From Hymenobacter polaris (GTDB lineage Bacteria; Bacteroidota; Bacteroidia; Cytophagales; Hymenobacteraceae): a stretch of DNA of 64,000 nt. Below the pieces are notes generated by a model. The model made no database searches and was not told where the DNA came from. It saw only the letters and a program-made list of their open reading frames with translations. Shown piece by piece: positions 16,908 to 25,174 of this stretch (position 1 is the stretch's first letter; the number at the start of each line of letters is the position of its first letter). A program made the position numbers and the translations under genes. The stretch lies in contig NZ_JABBGH010000002.1 of NCBI RefSeq assembly GCF_012927305.1, positions 372,001 through 436,000 of the forward strand, read 5' to 3'.

Positions 16908-19505
16908 ATGCGTTGCTTTACGTGGCTGCTGGGCAGCTTGCTGATTTTTGGGCTGGGGCTAACGCAGACGCGGGCCCAGTCGGTGGCGGGCCCGCTGGTG
17001 CCCGCCCGCCCCATTGCCCACCTCAGCCCGCCTGACACCACGTTTGCCGACCTGGAGTTTTTGCGCGGCGAGTTGGATGGGGCGCGCGTGGTTTTCTTGG
17101 GCGAGCCCACCCACGGCGAAGGCAACGTGCTGGCCGCCAAGGCCCGGCTGGTAGCGTACTTGCAGCAGCGCCTGGGCTTCACCACGCTGGCCATGGAGAG
17201 CGGCTTCTTCAGCTTACACAAGGCGCAGCAGGAAATTGAAACCGGCAAGTCGGTGGCCAAGAACATGGCGGCCAGCATCTTCCCCATCTGGATGCAGACG
17301 CAGGAGTTTCAGACGGTGCTGCCGCTGGTGGGGCCCGACGGCGGCGGCCTACGCCTGATGGGCTTCGACCCGCAGCTAAGCGGCGACTACAGCGACGACC
17401 TGACCGATGACCTGGAGGATTTTTTAGAGTCCGAGAAAGGCGCCAAAAACCTGAACTATACCCTGCTCGATGACGTGGCGGGCTACATGGAAGAGCACTT
17501 CGCTTTTCCGGCTACCCTTACCCTAGGGGCTTACGAGGCCGAGCTGGCTAAAGCTGCCCCGCTGCTGGCGCGTGCCGCCAATGCCCCCCAGGCCAGCCGC
17601 CGCGCCGAGGCTGCGTTTTGGCAGCAGTGCCTGCGTAGCCTGGGCGCCCTGGCTCGCGACTACGCCCGGCACGACCCCAACGCCAAAACGGCCGACACCT
17701 TCGTGGCCGCTGACAGCAACCCGCGCGACGCCCAAATGGCCGACAACCTGCTGTGGTACCTGCGCCAGCACCCGACCGAAAAAGTAATTTGCTGGGGTGC
17801 CCTGCCGCACTTCGCCAACCACGTAGAGGTGCTGCAAAACGACGAGCTGCGCGACTACCGCCCCATGGGCCGGGCCGTGAAAACGGCCCTAGGGCCCAAT
17901 CAAGTGTACATTCTGGGCACGCTGGCCGGCGGGGGCAGCCACGGCATGCGCGGCACGGCCGGCACGCCCGTGCCCGCCCCCGCGCCCGGCACCCTGGAGG
18001 CCAGCCTGCTGGCGGCCGTGCCCACGCCCTACGCCTTCGTCAGCTTGAAGCACGACGCGCCCGGCCGGCAGCTCACCACCTACGCCTTCGACTACCAGCC
18101 CATTGCCGGCCCCTGGAGCGAGGTGGTGGATGGCTTCGTGTTTTTCCGGAGCGTGGAGCCGCCGCACTGGGTGGCGGCCGACAGCACGGCCAGCGCCGCT
18201 GCCCCCGACACGGCGGCCCTAGGGGCACCGGCCGCCGCGCAGGCTGCACCGCCGGGCTCGCTGTCGCCGGCGCCGGGGCGGGGCGGTACGGTGCTGCGGC
18301 GCACGGTGGCGGTGGCCAACGTGGCGGGCGTGCGCCCGGTGCGGGGCGTGGTGCTCGACCAACGCACGCGGCAGCCGGTGCCCTACGCCTCAGTGCAGCT
18401 ACCCGAGTTGGGGCGCGGCACGGTGGCCGATGGGCAAGGCCGCTTTACAGTGGCGCTCCCAGGGCCCACGCCCTTGCAAGTGAGCAGCCTAGGCTACACG
18501 ACGGCCACCGTGCGCTCGCCGGCCGGCACCGAGGAGCTGACGGTGCTGCTGACGCCCGCCGCCTACACCCTGGAAGAAGTGCGCGTGGCGGCCCGCCCGC
18601 TGCCCACGGCCGAGGCCATTTTGCAGAACGCGGTTAAGCGCATTCCCCTCAATTACGAGCAGCAGGACTACGCCGCCGAGGTGTACACCTACCAGCGCGT
18701 CACCAGTTTCGACACCTTGCAGCTGGAAGACGAATACGTGAGCCGATTTCGAGTGCCGGCTGGCTATCAGCATTTTACTGGTAACTTCATGGGCAGCGGC
18801 GACTACCCCAGCCGGCAGCTGCAGCAGCTGCACGTGCTGCGGCGCGGCCCCGACACCCTCCGCTACAAGCCCGGCGGGCGCTACGGCGACCCCCAGGGCC
18901 ACGACCTGTGGGCGGCCGACCCGGTGCGCACTTCGCCCTTGTTTAAAAACCGCGGGGCGCGGCGCTTCCAGCTGAAGCTCGATAGCGTGCGCTACCGCGG
19001 GGCCGATACGCTGTACGTGCTCAGCTTTGCGGCTCGCAACGCCAACCACCGTAGCACCGGCACCTACCTGACGGGCGTATACCAGGGCCGAGTAGTGGTG
19101 CGGCGGCGCGACTACGCCGTGCTACGCTACGAGGCGCTGTGGCAGCTCGACACGGCCACTTACAACGGCGTGGCCCGCAAGAACTTCGGGCGCCCTACGC
19201 AGGTGGCGTCGCTTTATAGCCTGCTATTCAGCGCCGACCGCACAACCCACGTCGTTACCTACGCTAAGGCGGCCAACGGCCGTTACTACGTGCGCCGCAG
19301 CGTAGGGCAAACGGCTAACGCTGGCCGCAGTGTGAAAGGACAACCTTTTAATATGCAGAGCTATACGGCGCACTTCTTCACCATCCTGCCCGAGGCCGGA
19401 CCGCCGCCGCTGCTCCCCGCAAGAAACCAACCACGAACTCCCGCGCCAGCGGTACCCGACCGCCCCGAATTCTGGCGTAGCTACCAACGGCCGGCCCTAC
19501 CGTAG
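16908..19505 (+). CDS. Erythromycin-esterase-like domain fused to carboxypeptidase-regulatory domain
   Basis: An 865-residue secreted protein with a signal peptide (about 1-24). Residues about 40-425 are an EreA/ChaN-like erythromycin esterase domain: FLGEPTHGEGN, AMESGFF, RDAQMADNLLWYL and a late His (LPHFANH). A Pro/Ala-rich linker follows. Next is a CarboxypepD_reg-like beta domain (GVVLDQRTRQPVPYASVQLP, SSLGY) near residues 480-560, and a C-terminal region of about 300 residues like those of Bacteroidetes outer-membrane-associated proteins. The fusion suggests a periplasmic or surface-bound hydrolase; a macrolide substrate should not be assumed. Confidence 0.82.
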   Translation: MRCFTWLLGSLLIFGLGLTQTRAQSVAGPLVPARPIAHLSPPDTTFADLEFLRGELDGARVVFLGEPTHGEGNVLAAKARLVAYLQQRLGFTTLAMESGFFSLHKAQQEIETGKSVAKNMAASIFPIWMQTQEFQTVLPLVGPDGGGLRLMGFDPQLSGDYSDDLTDDLEDFLESEKGAKNLNYTLLDDVAGYMEEHFAFPATLTLGAYEAELAKAAPLLARAANAPQASRRAEAAFWQQCLRSLGALARDYARHDPNAKTADTFVAADSNPRDAQMADNLLWYLRQHPTEKVICWGALPHFANHVEVLQNDELRDYRPMGRAVKTALGPNQVYILGTLAGGGSHGMRGTAGTPVPAPAPGTLEASLLAAVPTPYAFVSLKHDAPGRQLTTYAFDYQPIAGPWSEVVDGFVFFRSVEPPHWVAADSTASAAAPDTAALGAPAAAQAAPPGSLSPAPGRGGTVLRRTVAVANVAGVRPVRGVVLDQRTRQPVPYASVQLPELGRGTVADGQGRFTVALPGPTPLQVSSLGYTTATVRSPAGTEELTVLLTPAAYTLEEVRVAARPLPTAEAILQNAVKRIPLNYEQQDYAAEVYTYQRVTSFDTLQLEDEYVSRFRVPAGYQHFTGNFMGSGDYPSRQLQQLHVLRRGPDTLRYKPGGRYGDPQGHDLWAADPVRTSPLFKNRGARRFQLKLDSVRYRGADTLYVLSFAARNANHRSTGTYLTGVYQGRVVVRRRDYAVLRYEALWQLDTATYNGVARKNFGRPTQVASLYSLLFSADRTTHVVTYAKAANGRYYVRRSVGQTANAGRSVKGQPFNMQSYTAHFFTILPEAGPPPLLPARNQPRTPAPAVPDRPEFWRSYQRPALP

Positions 19506-19525
19506 CGCAAAGCCCTAGGCCCCGG

Positions 19526-20599
19526 CTAGCGGCGGCGCCCGGCCCAGCGGGGCAGGTACAACAGGCCCACTAGCAGGTAGAAGTAGTAGGTGACGATGCG
19601 GTAGAGCAGCACGATGAAGCTGGTCATGGCAGCCGTGCCGATGAAGCGGCCGAAGAACGTGGGAAATGCCCCCTCGGCAATGCCCGAGCCGCCGGGCGTG
19701 ACGGCAATGAGCAGTAGCACCTTGTAGGTGAGGTTGCGGGCGAAGATGAACCGGAACTCGTGGCTGGTCATGGCCGGCACGAAGGCTGCAATGAGGCAGC
19801 CGATGACGGCGTAGCGGGCCGTCCAGACGAAAACCGTGCTGATGCTGGCCCGCCACCAGTAGAGCCAGCCGGCGCCCCGCAGCTGAACCGAGGCGTTCAC
19901 CATCTCCTGCCCGTGGCGGTAGGCCGTGCGCCGAAAGCGCCGCAGCGCCCGAATGGATGACACCCGCACCAGCAGCCGCCGCACCGCAAACGGGTTGACG
20001 AACAGCGCATACAGCAGCAGCCCCGCGTAGGCCGACACGGCCAGGTAGCTCACGATAAACAGCACCCGCAGCGTTTCAACGAAGGCCGAGTCCAGCTCCC
20101 TAGGGTACAACTCCTTGCGGGCCAGCACCACCACCAGTGGCACCATCAGCACGTAGTAGAGGTTGTCGAGCAGGGCCGTTACGATGGTGTAGGCCAGCGA
20201 CTTGCCCAGCGGGATACCCTCCTTGGTGAGGATGACCGGGGCCACGGCCGTGCCGCCCGCCGCCGAGGGCAGCACGCACGAGGCAAACTCCCAGATGGCG
20301 ATAACCCCGAAGGCCTGGCCCCAGCTCAGCTCGCATTCGGCAATGTGGCGGATGCGGTAGATATAGCCTAGGTCGCGGGCCCACAGCACCAGCAGCGTTA
20401 TTAGCAGCCACTCCCACTTGGCATCGGCCAGGGGGGCCAGGCTGCCGGGCGTGTACGAGCGCCAAAATAGGAAGCCCACCACCCCCAGCCCGATGAGCAC
20501 CGGCCAGATGAGCCGGCTGGGCCGCAACTGGCGCAGCAGGTCGCTTTCGGCGGCTTGCACGTCGGGGGGGGCGGGCGGCGGGGGGCTAGGCATTGGCAT
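19526..20599 (-). CDS. LPG-synthase-like integral membrane protein (UPF0104)
   Basis: A 357-residue multi-spanning protein of the lysylphosphatidylglycerol-synthase transmembrane family. About eight membrane helices are visible, along with the conserved ASCVLPSAAGGTAVAPVILTK and TPGGSGIAEGAFPTFF motifs. It lacks the soluble C-terminal aminoacyl-transferase domain of MprF, so it would be a flippase-like or transport part only. The start is taken at 20599 (MPMPSPP); a second Met two codons later is possible. It stands alone with a disordered Pro-rich N-terminus. Confidence 0.85.
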   Translation of the reverse strand: MPMPSPPPPAPPDVQAAESDLLRQLRPSRLIWPVLIGLGVVGFLFWRSYTPGSLAPLADAKWEWLLITLLVLWARDLGYIYRIRHIAECELSWGQAFGVIAIWEFASCVLPSAAGGTAVAPVILTKEGIPLGKSLAYTIVTALLDNLYYVLMVPLVVVLARKELYPRELDSAFVETLRVLFIVSYLAVSAYAGLLLYALFVNPFAVRRLLVRVSSIRALRRFRRTAYRHGQEMVNASVQLRGAGWLYWWRASISTVFVWTARYAVIGCLIAAFVPAMTSHEFRFIFARNLTYKVLLLIAVTPGGSGIAEGAFPTFFGRFIGTAAMTSFIVLLYRIVTYYFYLLVGLLYLPRWAGRRR

Positions 20600-20689
20600 A
20601 GAGCTGCAAAGGTAGGGCAAGGTGCAGGCGGCGGCCGGGCTACTACCGCTAGGAAGATGCCCGGCCGGCCGCTCGTCCTCCAACGCAAA

Positions 20690-20719
20690 CGGCCCGGCCG
20701 GCAGTTGCCGACCGGGCCG
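20690..20719 (-). terminator. Hairpin after the TonB-type receptor gene
   Basis: An 8-bp perfect GC stem (CGGCCCGG with CCGGGCCG) whose 14-base loop holds further GC pairing is followed on the minus strand by TTTGCGTT. The T run is weak. Confidence 0.5.
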
Positions 20720-20760
20720 AAATAGCCAGGATGATAACGCTTTGCTAACCCAGACTACCC

Positions 20761-23700
20761 CTAGGGCCGCCCACCGGTTTGGCCGGCCGGCACGATGCCG
20801 CTGGGCGAGGTGGTGCCCGGCGAGGGTGGGCCCACCGCCTTGTTGGTAGGGGTGGGCTGCCTAGCCGGGGTAACGGCGGGTTTGGTAGCCGAGCTGTCGG
20901 CCGGCTGGGCGGGCGTGCCCAGGCCGGGTGTGGCCACGGCGGGCGTAGTGCCGGGCACCGCCGCCGGAGCCGCCGTGCCGGGCGTGGCCGGGCGGGCGCC
21001 GGTGCTATCGGGCCGGGCGCCCTGGTTGCGCAGTTGCTGCAGCGAATCGGCCGGAATAGCGCGGCGCGTCGAGTCAGTAGCGCTGGCCGGGCGTTGGCCC
21101 GCCGGGCGCTGGCCGGCTGCACCGGGGTAGCCGCCGGTTCGCTGGCCGGCTCCGCCGCCGCGCTGGCCGCCCGCCCCACCGGCGCCTTGGCCGCCACCTA
21201 CCCCTGCGCCGCCCCCGAGGTCGCCCCCGCCGAGGTCGCCCCCACCGCCTTCTTTCAGGTCGTCGTTATTTACGCCTTTGGCGCGCGAGGGACCGGCCGT
21301 GAGCTTGCCAATGCGGTAGCTGAAGTTAATCTTGAAGTTCAGGTTGTGAATGACGTTGGTACTGCTTTGCTGCAGCACCGGGCCGTTGAGGACCACGCCG
21401 TTGTAGCTGTCCACGTAGGGCGTCGACACCTCGTTGCGGATGCGAATCTGGCCCGTGAAGAAGTTCTCGGCCCCGAAGCCGATGCTGCCGCGCTTCTCGG
21501 CAAAGCTCTTCTGCAAGCTCAGGCTGTAGATGCCGAAGCCGCTTTGGTAGCCTTGCAGCTGCACCTGCTGCCCGCGGTAGAAGCCGAAGAGTTGCAGCGA
21601 GTAGTTCTTGCCCAAATCATACGAGCCAAACGCCCGCGCGTTTACCACAAATCCTTGGTTGCTAGAGTTATAAATGCTAGTTTGGTCGTTGTTGCGCAGC
21701 ACGGCGTAGTACACGTCGGTGCTGCCGTTTAGGCTGAGCTTACCCGAATTTACCCCTAGGAACAGGCTGCCGCCGTAGGCGTTTTCGGTACCCGCGTTGC
21801 GGTAGGTAGTCAGCAGGCCGCCCACGGCGCGGGTGGGGTTCAGCGAGTCGGGCAGCGGCACGCGCACCGACTGGATGGCGCCCGTGGTGTTGCGCACAAA
21901 GGCCGTCAGGTTCACGTTTACCTTCTGCTTAATTTGGGTGCTGTAGCCAGCTTCGTAGTTGTTGGTGTATTCGGGACGCAGCAGCGGGTTGCCGGCCGAG
22001 GCGTTCAAGGGGTTGCTGGCCTGTACGTTGGGGTTCAGAAACTGCAGCGAGGGGCGCTGAATGCGGCGGTTGTACGAGAGCTTGATGATGTTGCCGTTCT
22101 CGAACTTGCGCGACAGGTTGATGCTCGGCACCAGCACCCCATAGTCGGGAATGTTGGTGCCCGTAAGCACGCCCTGGCTGTTGCTGAAGCTGGCGTTGAT
22201 GGTGGTGTACTCGAAGCGCACGCCCGGCTTCACGGTGAAGCCCTTGGGCAGCCCCACGGTGTAGGTGGCGTAGCCAGCCGCCACGTTCTGGTTGTATAAG
22301 AACGAGTTGTTGAGCGTGCCGCCGGTGGCGGGCGTCAGCACCGGGTCGTAGAAGTAATTGTAGGTACTCGACACCTTGCGCACGATGTCCTTCACGCCCA
22401 CTTCCAGCAGCTGGTTTTTGACGGTGGGCGTGGCGTAGTCGAGCTGGCCGGTTATCTCCTGGTTGTAGCTGTCGTTGTTGTTGCCCAGGTTGCCAATAAA
22501 CGAGCGGTCGCTGGGCGCGAAGACGCCGTTGGTGAAATCGTTGACTTGGTTGTTACGGCTAAACAGCGTCAGCACGCTCAGCTCGCGCTGGGGCACAGCG
22601 TAGGTGTGGGTGTAGTTGAGGCTGGCGTCAACGGTGTTCGAGTTGTTGGTCGATTTCACGTTGCGCAGCGACGTAGTGCCTAGGGTAGCGCTGGGGTTGG
22701 TGCTGGCCAGCGTGGTGCTGAGCAGGTTATCCTGGTAGTTGGTGCCGTTGCGCACGCCGTAGGCCAGCGAGCCCGCCAGCGAGTTCTGCTTGTCGAAGTC
22801 GTAAGTCATGCCCAGCGTAAAGCGCCCGAAGGCGTCGTTGCGGCGGGTGGCGGCGTTCTGCTCCACGGTGGTGCGGTAGCCGTTTTGCAGGTTGGTGCTG
22901 GTTTGGAGGTTGTCGAAGCTGCCCGGCTGGTTGTAGCTGGCGCGCCCAAAGCCCCCCAGGCTCACCCCAAACTTGCCGGTGCGGTAGTTGCCGTTCAGGC
23001 CCAGGTTGGTGCCCCGGTTGCCGGCGCCCACATTCACGCCCAGCGAGCCGCCGCGCAAATCGTTGGTTTTGGTCACGATGTTGATGATGCCGCCCGAGCC
23101 TTCGGCGTCGTACTTGGCCGAGGGCGAGGTAATCACCTCCACCGTCTGAATCTGGTCGGCCGGAATCTGCTTCAGCGCATCGGCCACGCTGCTGGCCGAG
23201 ATGGTGCTGGGCTTGTTGTTAATCAGTACCTTAATGTTCTGGCTGCCGCGCAAGCTCACGTTGCCGTCCAGGTCCACGCTCAGCAGGGGCACCCGCTTGA
23301 GCACGTCGGTGGCATCGCCGCCCTGGGTGGTTTTGTCCACGTCGGCGTTGTAGATGGTGCGGTCCACGCGCTCCTCAATTAGGGGCTTGCGGCCGGTCAC
23401 CACTACCTCGCCTAGCTTCTGGGCCTCGCCCTTCAGCACAATGGCCCCTAGGCTCACGTTGCCGCCGGTGGCGGGCACCGTCACGGTGCGCGTCTGGGTA
23501 GTGTAGCCGATGAAGCTGACTTCGACCCGGTAGGTGCCGGCCGGCACGGGCAGCACAAACTTGCCGTCGTCGCCCGCCACGCCGCCGTTCACCTGGCTGT
23601 TGGTGGCAGGGTTGATGACGGCCACCGTGGCGTAGGAAACCGGCTTGCCGCCGGCCGCGTCCGTCACCGTGCCCGTGAGGCGGCCCGCCGTGCGGGTGGC

Positions 23701-23817
23701 CGGGGCGGCGGGCGCGGCGCCCGCGGGCCGGCCACCGCCTTGGGCCTGAGCCAGGTACGGGCTGACAGCCAGCCCCAGCGTCAGCAGCGAAAGCGCCGAA
23801 AAAGTAGTTTTTTGCAT
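20761..23817 (-). CDS. TonB-dependent outer-membrane beta-barrel protein with low-complexity tail
   Basis: About 1018 residues from the ATG at 23817 (signal peptide MQKTTFSALSLLTLGLAV...). Domains in order are: a carboxypeptidase-regulatory-like beta domain (GRLTGTVTDAAGGKPVSYAT), a plug domain with VDKTTQGGDATDVLKRVPLL and PSAKYDAEGSGGIINIVTK, then a long OMP_b-brl_3-type barrel ending near FKINFSYRIGKL. A tail of about 180 residues follows, made of Gly-rich, then Pro/Ala/Thr-rich sequence. The family is thought to act in TonB-linked uptake, often of unknown ligands. A tail of this length after the last barrel strand is unusual. Confidence 0.9.
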   Translation of the reverse strand: MQKTTFSALSLLTLGLAVSPYLAQAQGGGRPAGAAPAAPATRTAGRLTGTVTDAAGGKPVSYATVAVINPATNSQVNGGVAGDDGKFVLPVPAGTYRVEVSFIGYTTQTRTVTVPATGGNVSLGAIVLKGEAQKLGEVVVTGRKPLIEERVDRTIYNADVDKTTQGGDATDVLKRVPLLSVDLDGNVSLRGSQNIKVLINNKPSTISASSVADALKQIPADQIQTVEVITSPSAKYDAEGSGGIINIVTKTNDLRGGSLGVNVGAGNRGTNLGLNGNYRTGKFGVSLGGFGRASYNQPGSFDNLQTSTNLQNGYRTTVEQNAATRRNDAFGRFTLGMTYDFDKQNSLAGSLAYGVRNGTNYQDNLLSTTLASTNPSATLGTTSLRNVKSTNNSNTVDASLNYTHTYAVPQRELSVLTLFSRNNQVNDFTNGVFAPSDRSFIGNLGNNNDSYNQEITGQLDYATPTVKNQLLEVGVKDIVRKVSSTYNYFYDPVLTPATGGTLNNSFLYNQNVAAGYATYTVGLPKGFTVKPGVRFEYTTINASFSNSQGVLTGTNIPDYGVLVPSINLSRKFENGNIIKLSYNRRIQRPSLQFLNPNVQASNPLNASAGNPLLRPEYTNNYEAGYSTQIKQKVNVNLTAFVRNTTGAIQSVRVPLPDSLNPTRAVGGLLTTYRNAGTENAYGGSLFLGVNSGKLSLNGSTDVYYAVLRNNDQTSIYNSSNQGFVVNARAFGSYDLGKNYSLQLFGFYRGQQVQLQGYQSGFGIYSLSLQKSFAEKRGSIGFGAENFFTGQIRIRNEVSTPYVDSYNGVVLNGPVLQQSSTNVIHNLNFKINFSYRIGKLTAGPSRAKGVNNDDLKEGGGGDLGGGDLGGGAGVGGGQGAGGAGGQRGGGAGQRTGGYPGAAGQRPAGQRPASATDSTRRAIPADSLQQLRNQGARPDSTGARPATPGTAAPAAVPGTTPAVATPGLGTPAQPADSSATKPAVTPARQPTPTNKAVGPPSPGTTSPSGIVPAGQTGGRP

Positions 23818-24198
23818 AAAAATCATAACGGCCAAAGTGCGCGAATAGCTAACGCAGGTTGCACGATTAAGCTTTAATTTTTCTCGATTCATCGGCCGGC
23901 CCCGCCATTGTGCCGACCAAGCCATCCAAACAGCAGATTGACAGGACCCTTGCCTTGCCGCCTACCAGTGCCCTAGGCCCCACGCCGCCCAAAGCCGGGG
24001 TAGGTAAGGGCGCCGCAGGTAGGTTAGCGGGGCAAAGCTACTTTTCCGGCTGCGCCCGGCCCAAGCAGCCATCGCCGAGCCGTTGGGAACGGGGCTCCCA
24101 AGGGACGAAAACCTACCCCGAAGCGTTGCTACAAATCGGCTGCTTAACCCAGGTGCGGTCACTGTGCGTATAGGCAAGCCTCCGCCCAACTGCCGCCA

Positions 24199-24723
24199 AT
24201 GCCCCCGCCCGCGCCTGCTTCCACTCCAGCCGCCCCCCTGGGCCGCCCGCGCCTGGGGCTGCGGCGCGAGGTACTGCTGGCGCTGCTGCCCACCGTCACC
24301 GTGTTGGGCTTGCTGTTTTTGCTTAAGCTGCTCAGCAACCAGCAACTGCTGTTTGCCTCGCTGGCCAGCAGCTGCTTTCTTATTTACCTCGACCCCAGCC
24401 ACCCGGCCAACAGCGCCCGCACGCTGGCCGTGAGCCAGCTAGCCGCCGCAGGCCTAGGGTACGTTTGCCACGCCGGGCTGGGGCCAAGCTACGTTAGCGC
24501 GGCGCTGGCGCTGGTGGGCATCATCGCCTTCATGTTGCTCACCAATACTATGCACCCGCCGGCGGTGGGCACGGCCCTGAGCTTCGCCTTCCGGGCCGGC
24601 GGCAGCGGCGAAACCAACCTGCTGCTGTTTGGGCTGGCCGTGGGTTTGGTGCTGGTGCTGCTGGCCGTGCAGCGCGGCTCGGCGTACTTGCTGGCCCGCT
24701 TCACGGCGGCCGGCGCCCAGTAG
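24199..24723 (+). CDS. HPP family membrane protein
   Basis: A 174-residue inner-membrane protein with four to five hydrophobic segments and the signature TNTMHPPAVGTAL that names the family. HPP proteins of plants and cyanobacteria have been linked to nitrite transport across membranes; in Bacteroidetes the substrate is unknown. It is followed by the DUF1622 gene 34 bases later on the same strand, which suggests a two-gene operon of small membrane proteins. Confidence 0.9.
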   Translation: MPPPAPASTPAAPLGRPRLGLRREVLLALLPTVTVLGLLFLLKLLSNQQLLFASLASSCFLIYLDPSHPANSARTLAVSQLAAAGLGYVCHAGLGPSYVSAALALVGIIAFMLLTNTMHPPAVGTALSFAFRAGGSGETNLLLFGLAVGLVLVLLAVQRGSAYLLARFTAAGAQ

Positions 24724-24757
24724 CGTTTTCTTTCCCCTTACCCCCTAGGCCAGCGGC

Positions 24758-25174
24758 ATGCCCGAACCCATTAACACCCTTTTTTCGCGCACCGAGGCCA
24801 CGGTGGTAGCGGCCGTGCAGTGGCTTAAGCTGGGCGGCGAGCTGCTGGGCGCCCTCGTTATCGGGCTGGGCATTGTGGTGGCGGGCGTGCTGCTGGTGCA
24901 GGCGCTGGCGGCGCGGCGCACGGCCAACTTCACGGCCATCCGCCTCTCCTTGGCGCGCTACCTGGCCCTGGCGCTGGAGTTTCAGCTCGGTGCCGACATT
25001 CTCTCGACGGCCATCGCCCCCAGCTGGCAGGAAATTGGTAAGCTCGGCGCCATTGCCGTTATCCGCACGGCGCTCAACTTCTTCTTATCTAAGGAAATGG
25101 AGCAGGAGCGCAAGGTGACCGATGCCGAAGACGACGTAGTGGCCAAGTCGCAGCCCGATAAGGCCGCCGGCTAG
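24758..25174 (+). CDS. DUF1622 membrane protein
   Basis: A 138-residue protein with two or three membrane segments and the conserved RLSLARYLALALEFQLGADI and IGKLGAIAVIRTALNFFL blocks of the DUF1622 family. Function is unknown. It follows the HPP gene closely. The stop codon shares a CTAG palindrome (25171-25174) with the stop codon of the convergent GH16-fusion gene, so each gene ends on the other. Confidence 0.88.
   Translation: MPEPINTLFSRTEATVVAAVQWLKLGGELLGALVIGLGIVVAGVLLVQALAARRTANFTAIRLSLARYLALALEFQLGADILSTAIAPSWQEIGKLGAIAVIRTALNFFLSKEMEQERKVTDAEDDVVAKSQPDKAAG

Noticed and set aside
17753..18637. 294-residue plus-strand frame inside the erythromycin-esterase fusion
   Set aside because: Frame-shifted reading of a real gene; product is mostly Arg, Gly, Ala and Pro.
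20779..21732. 317-residue plus-strand frame opposite the receptor tail
   Set aside because: Mirror of the Gly/Pro-rich tail; strongly biased composition and no start context.
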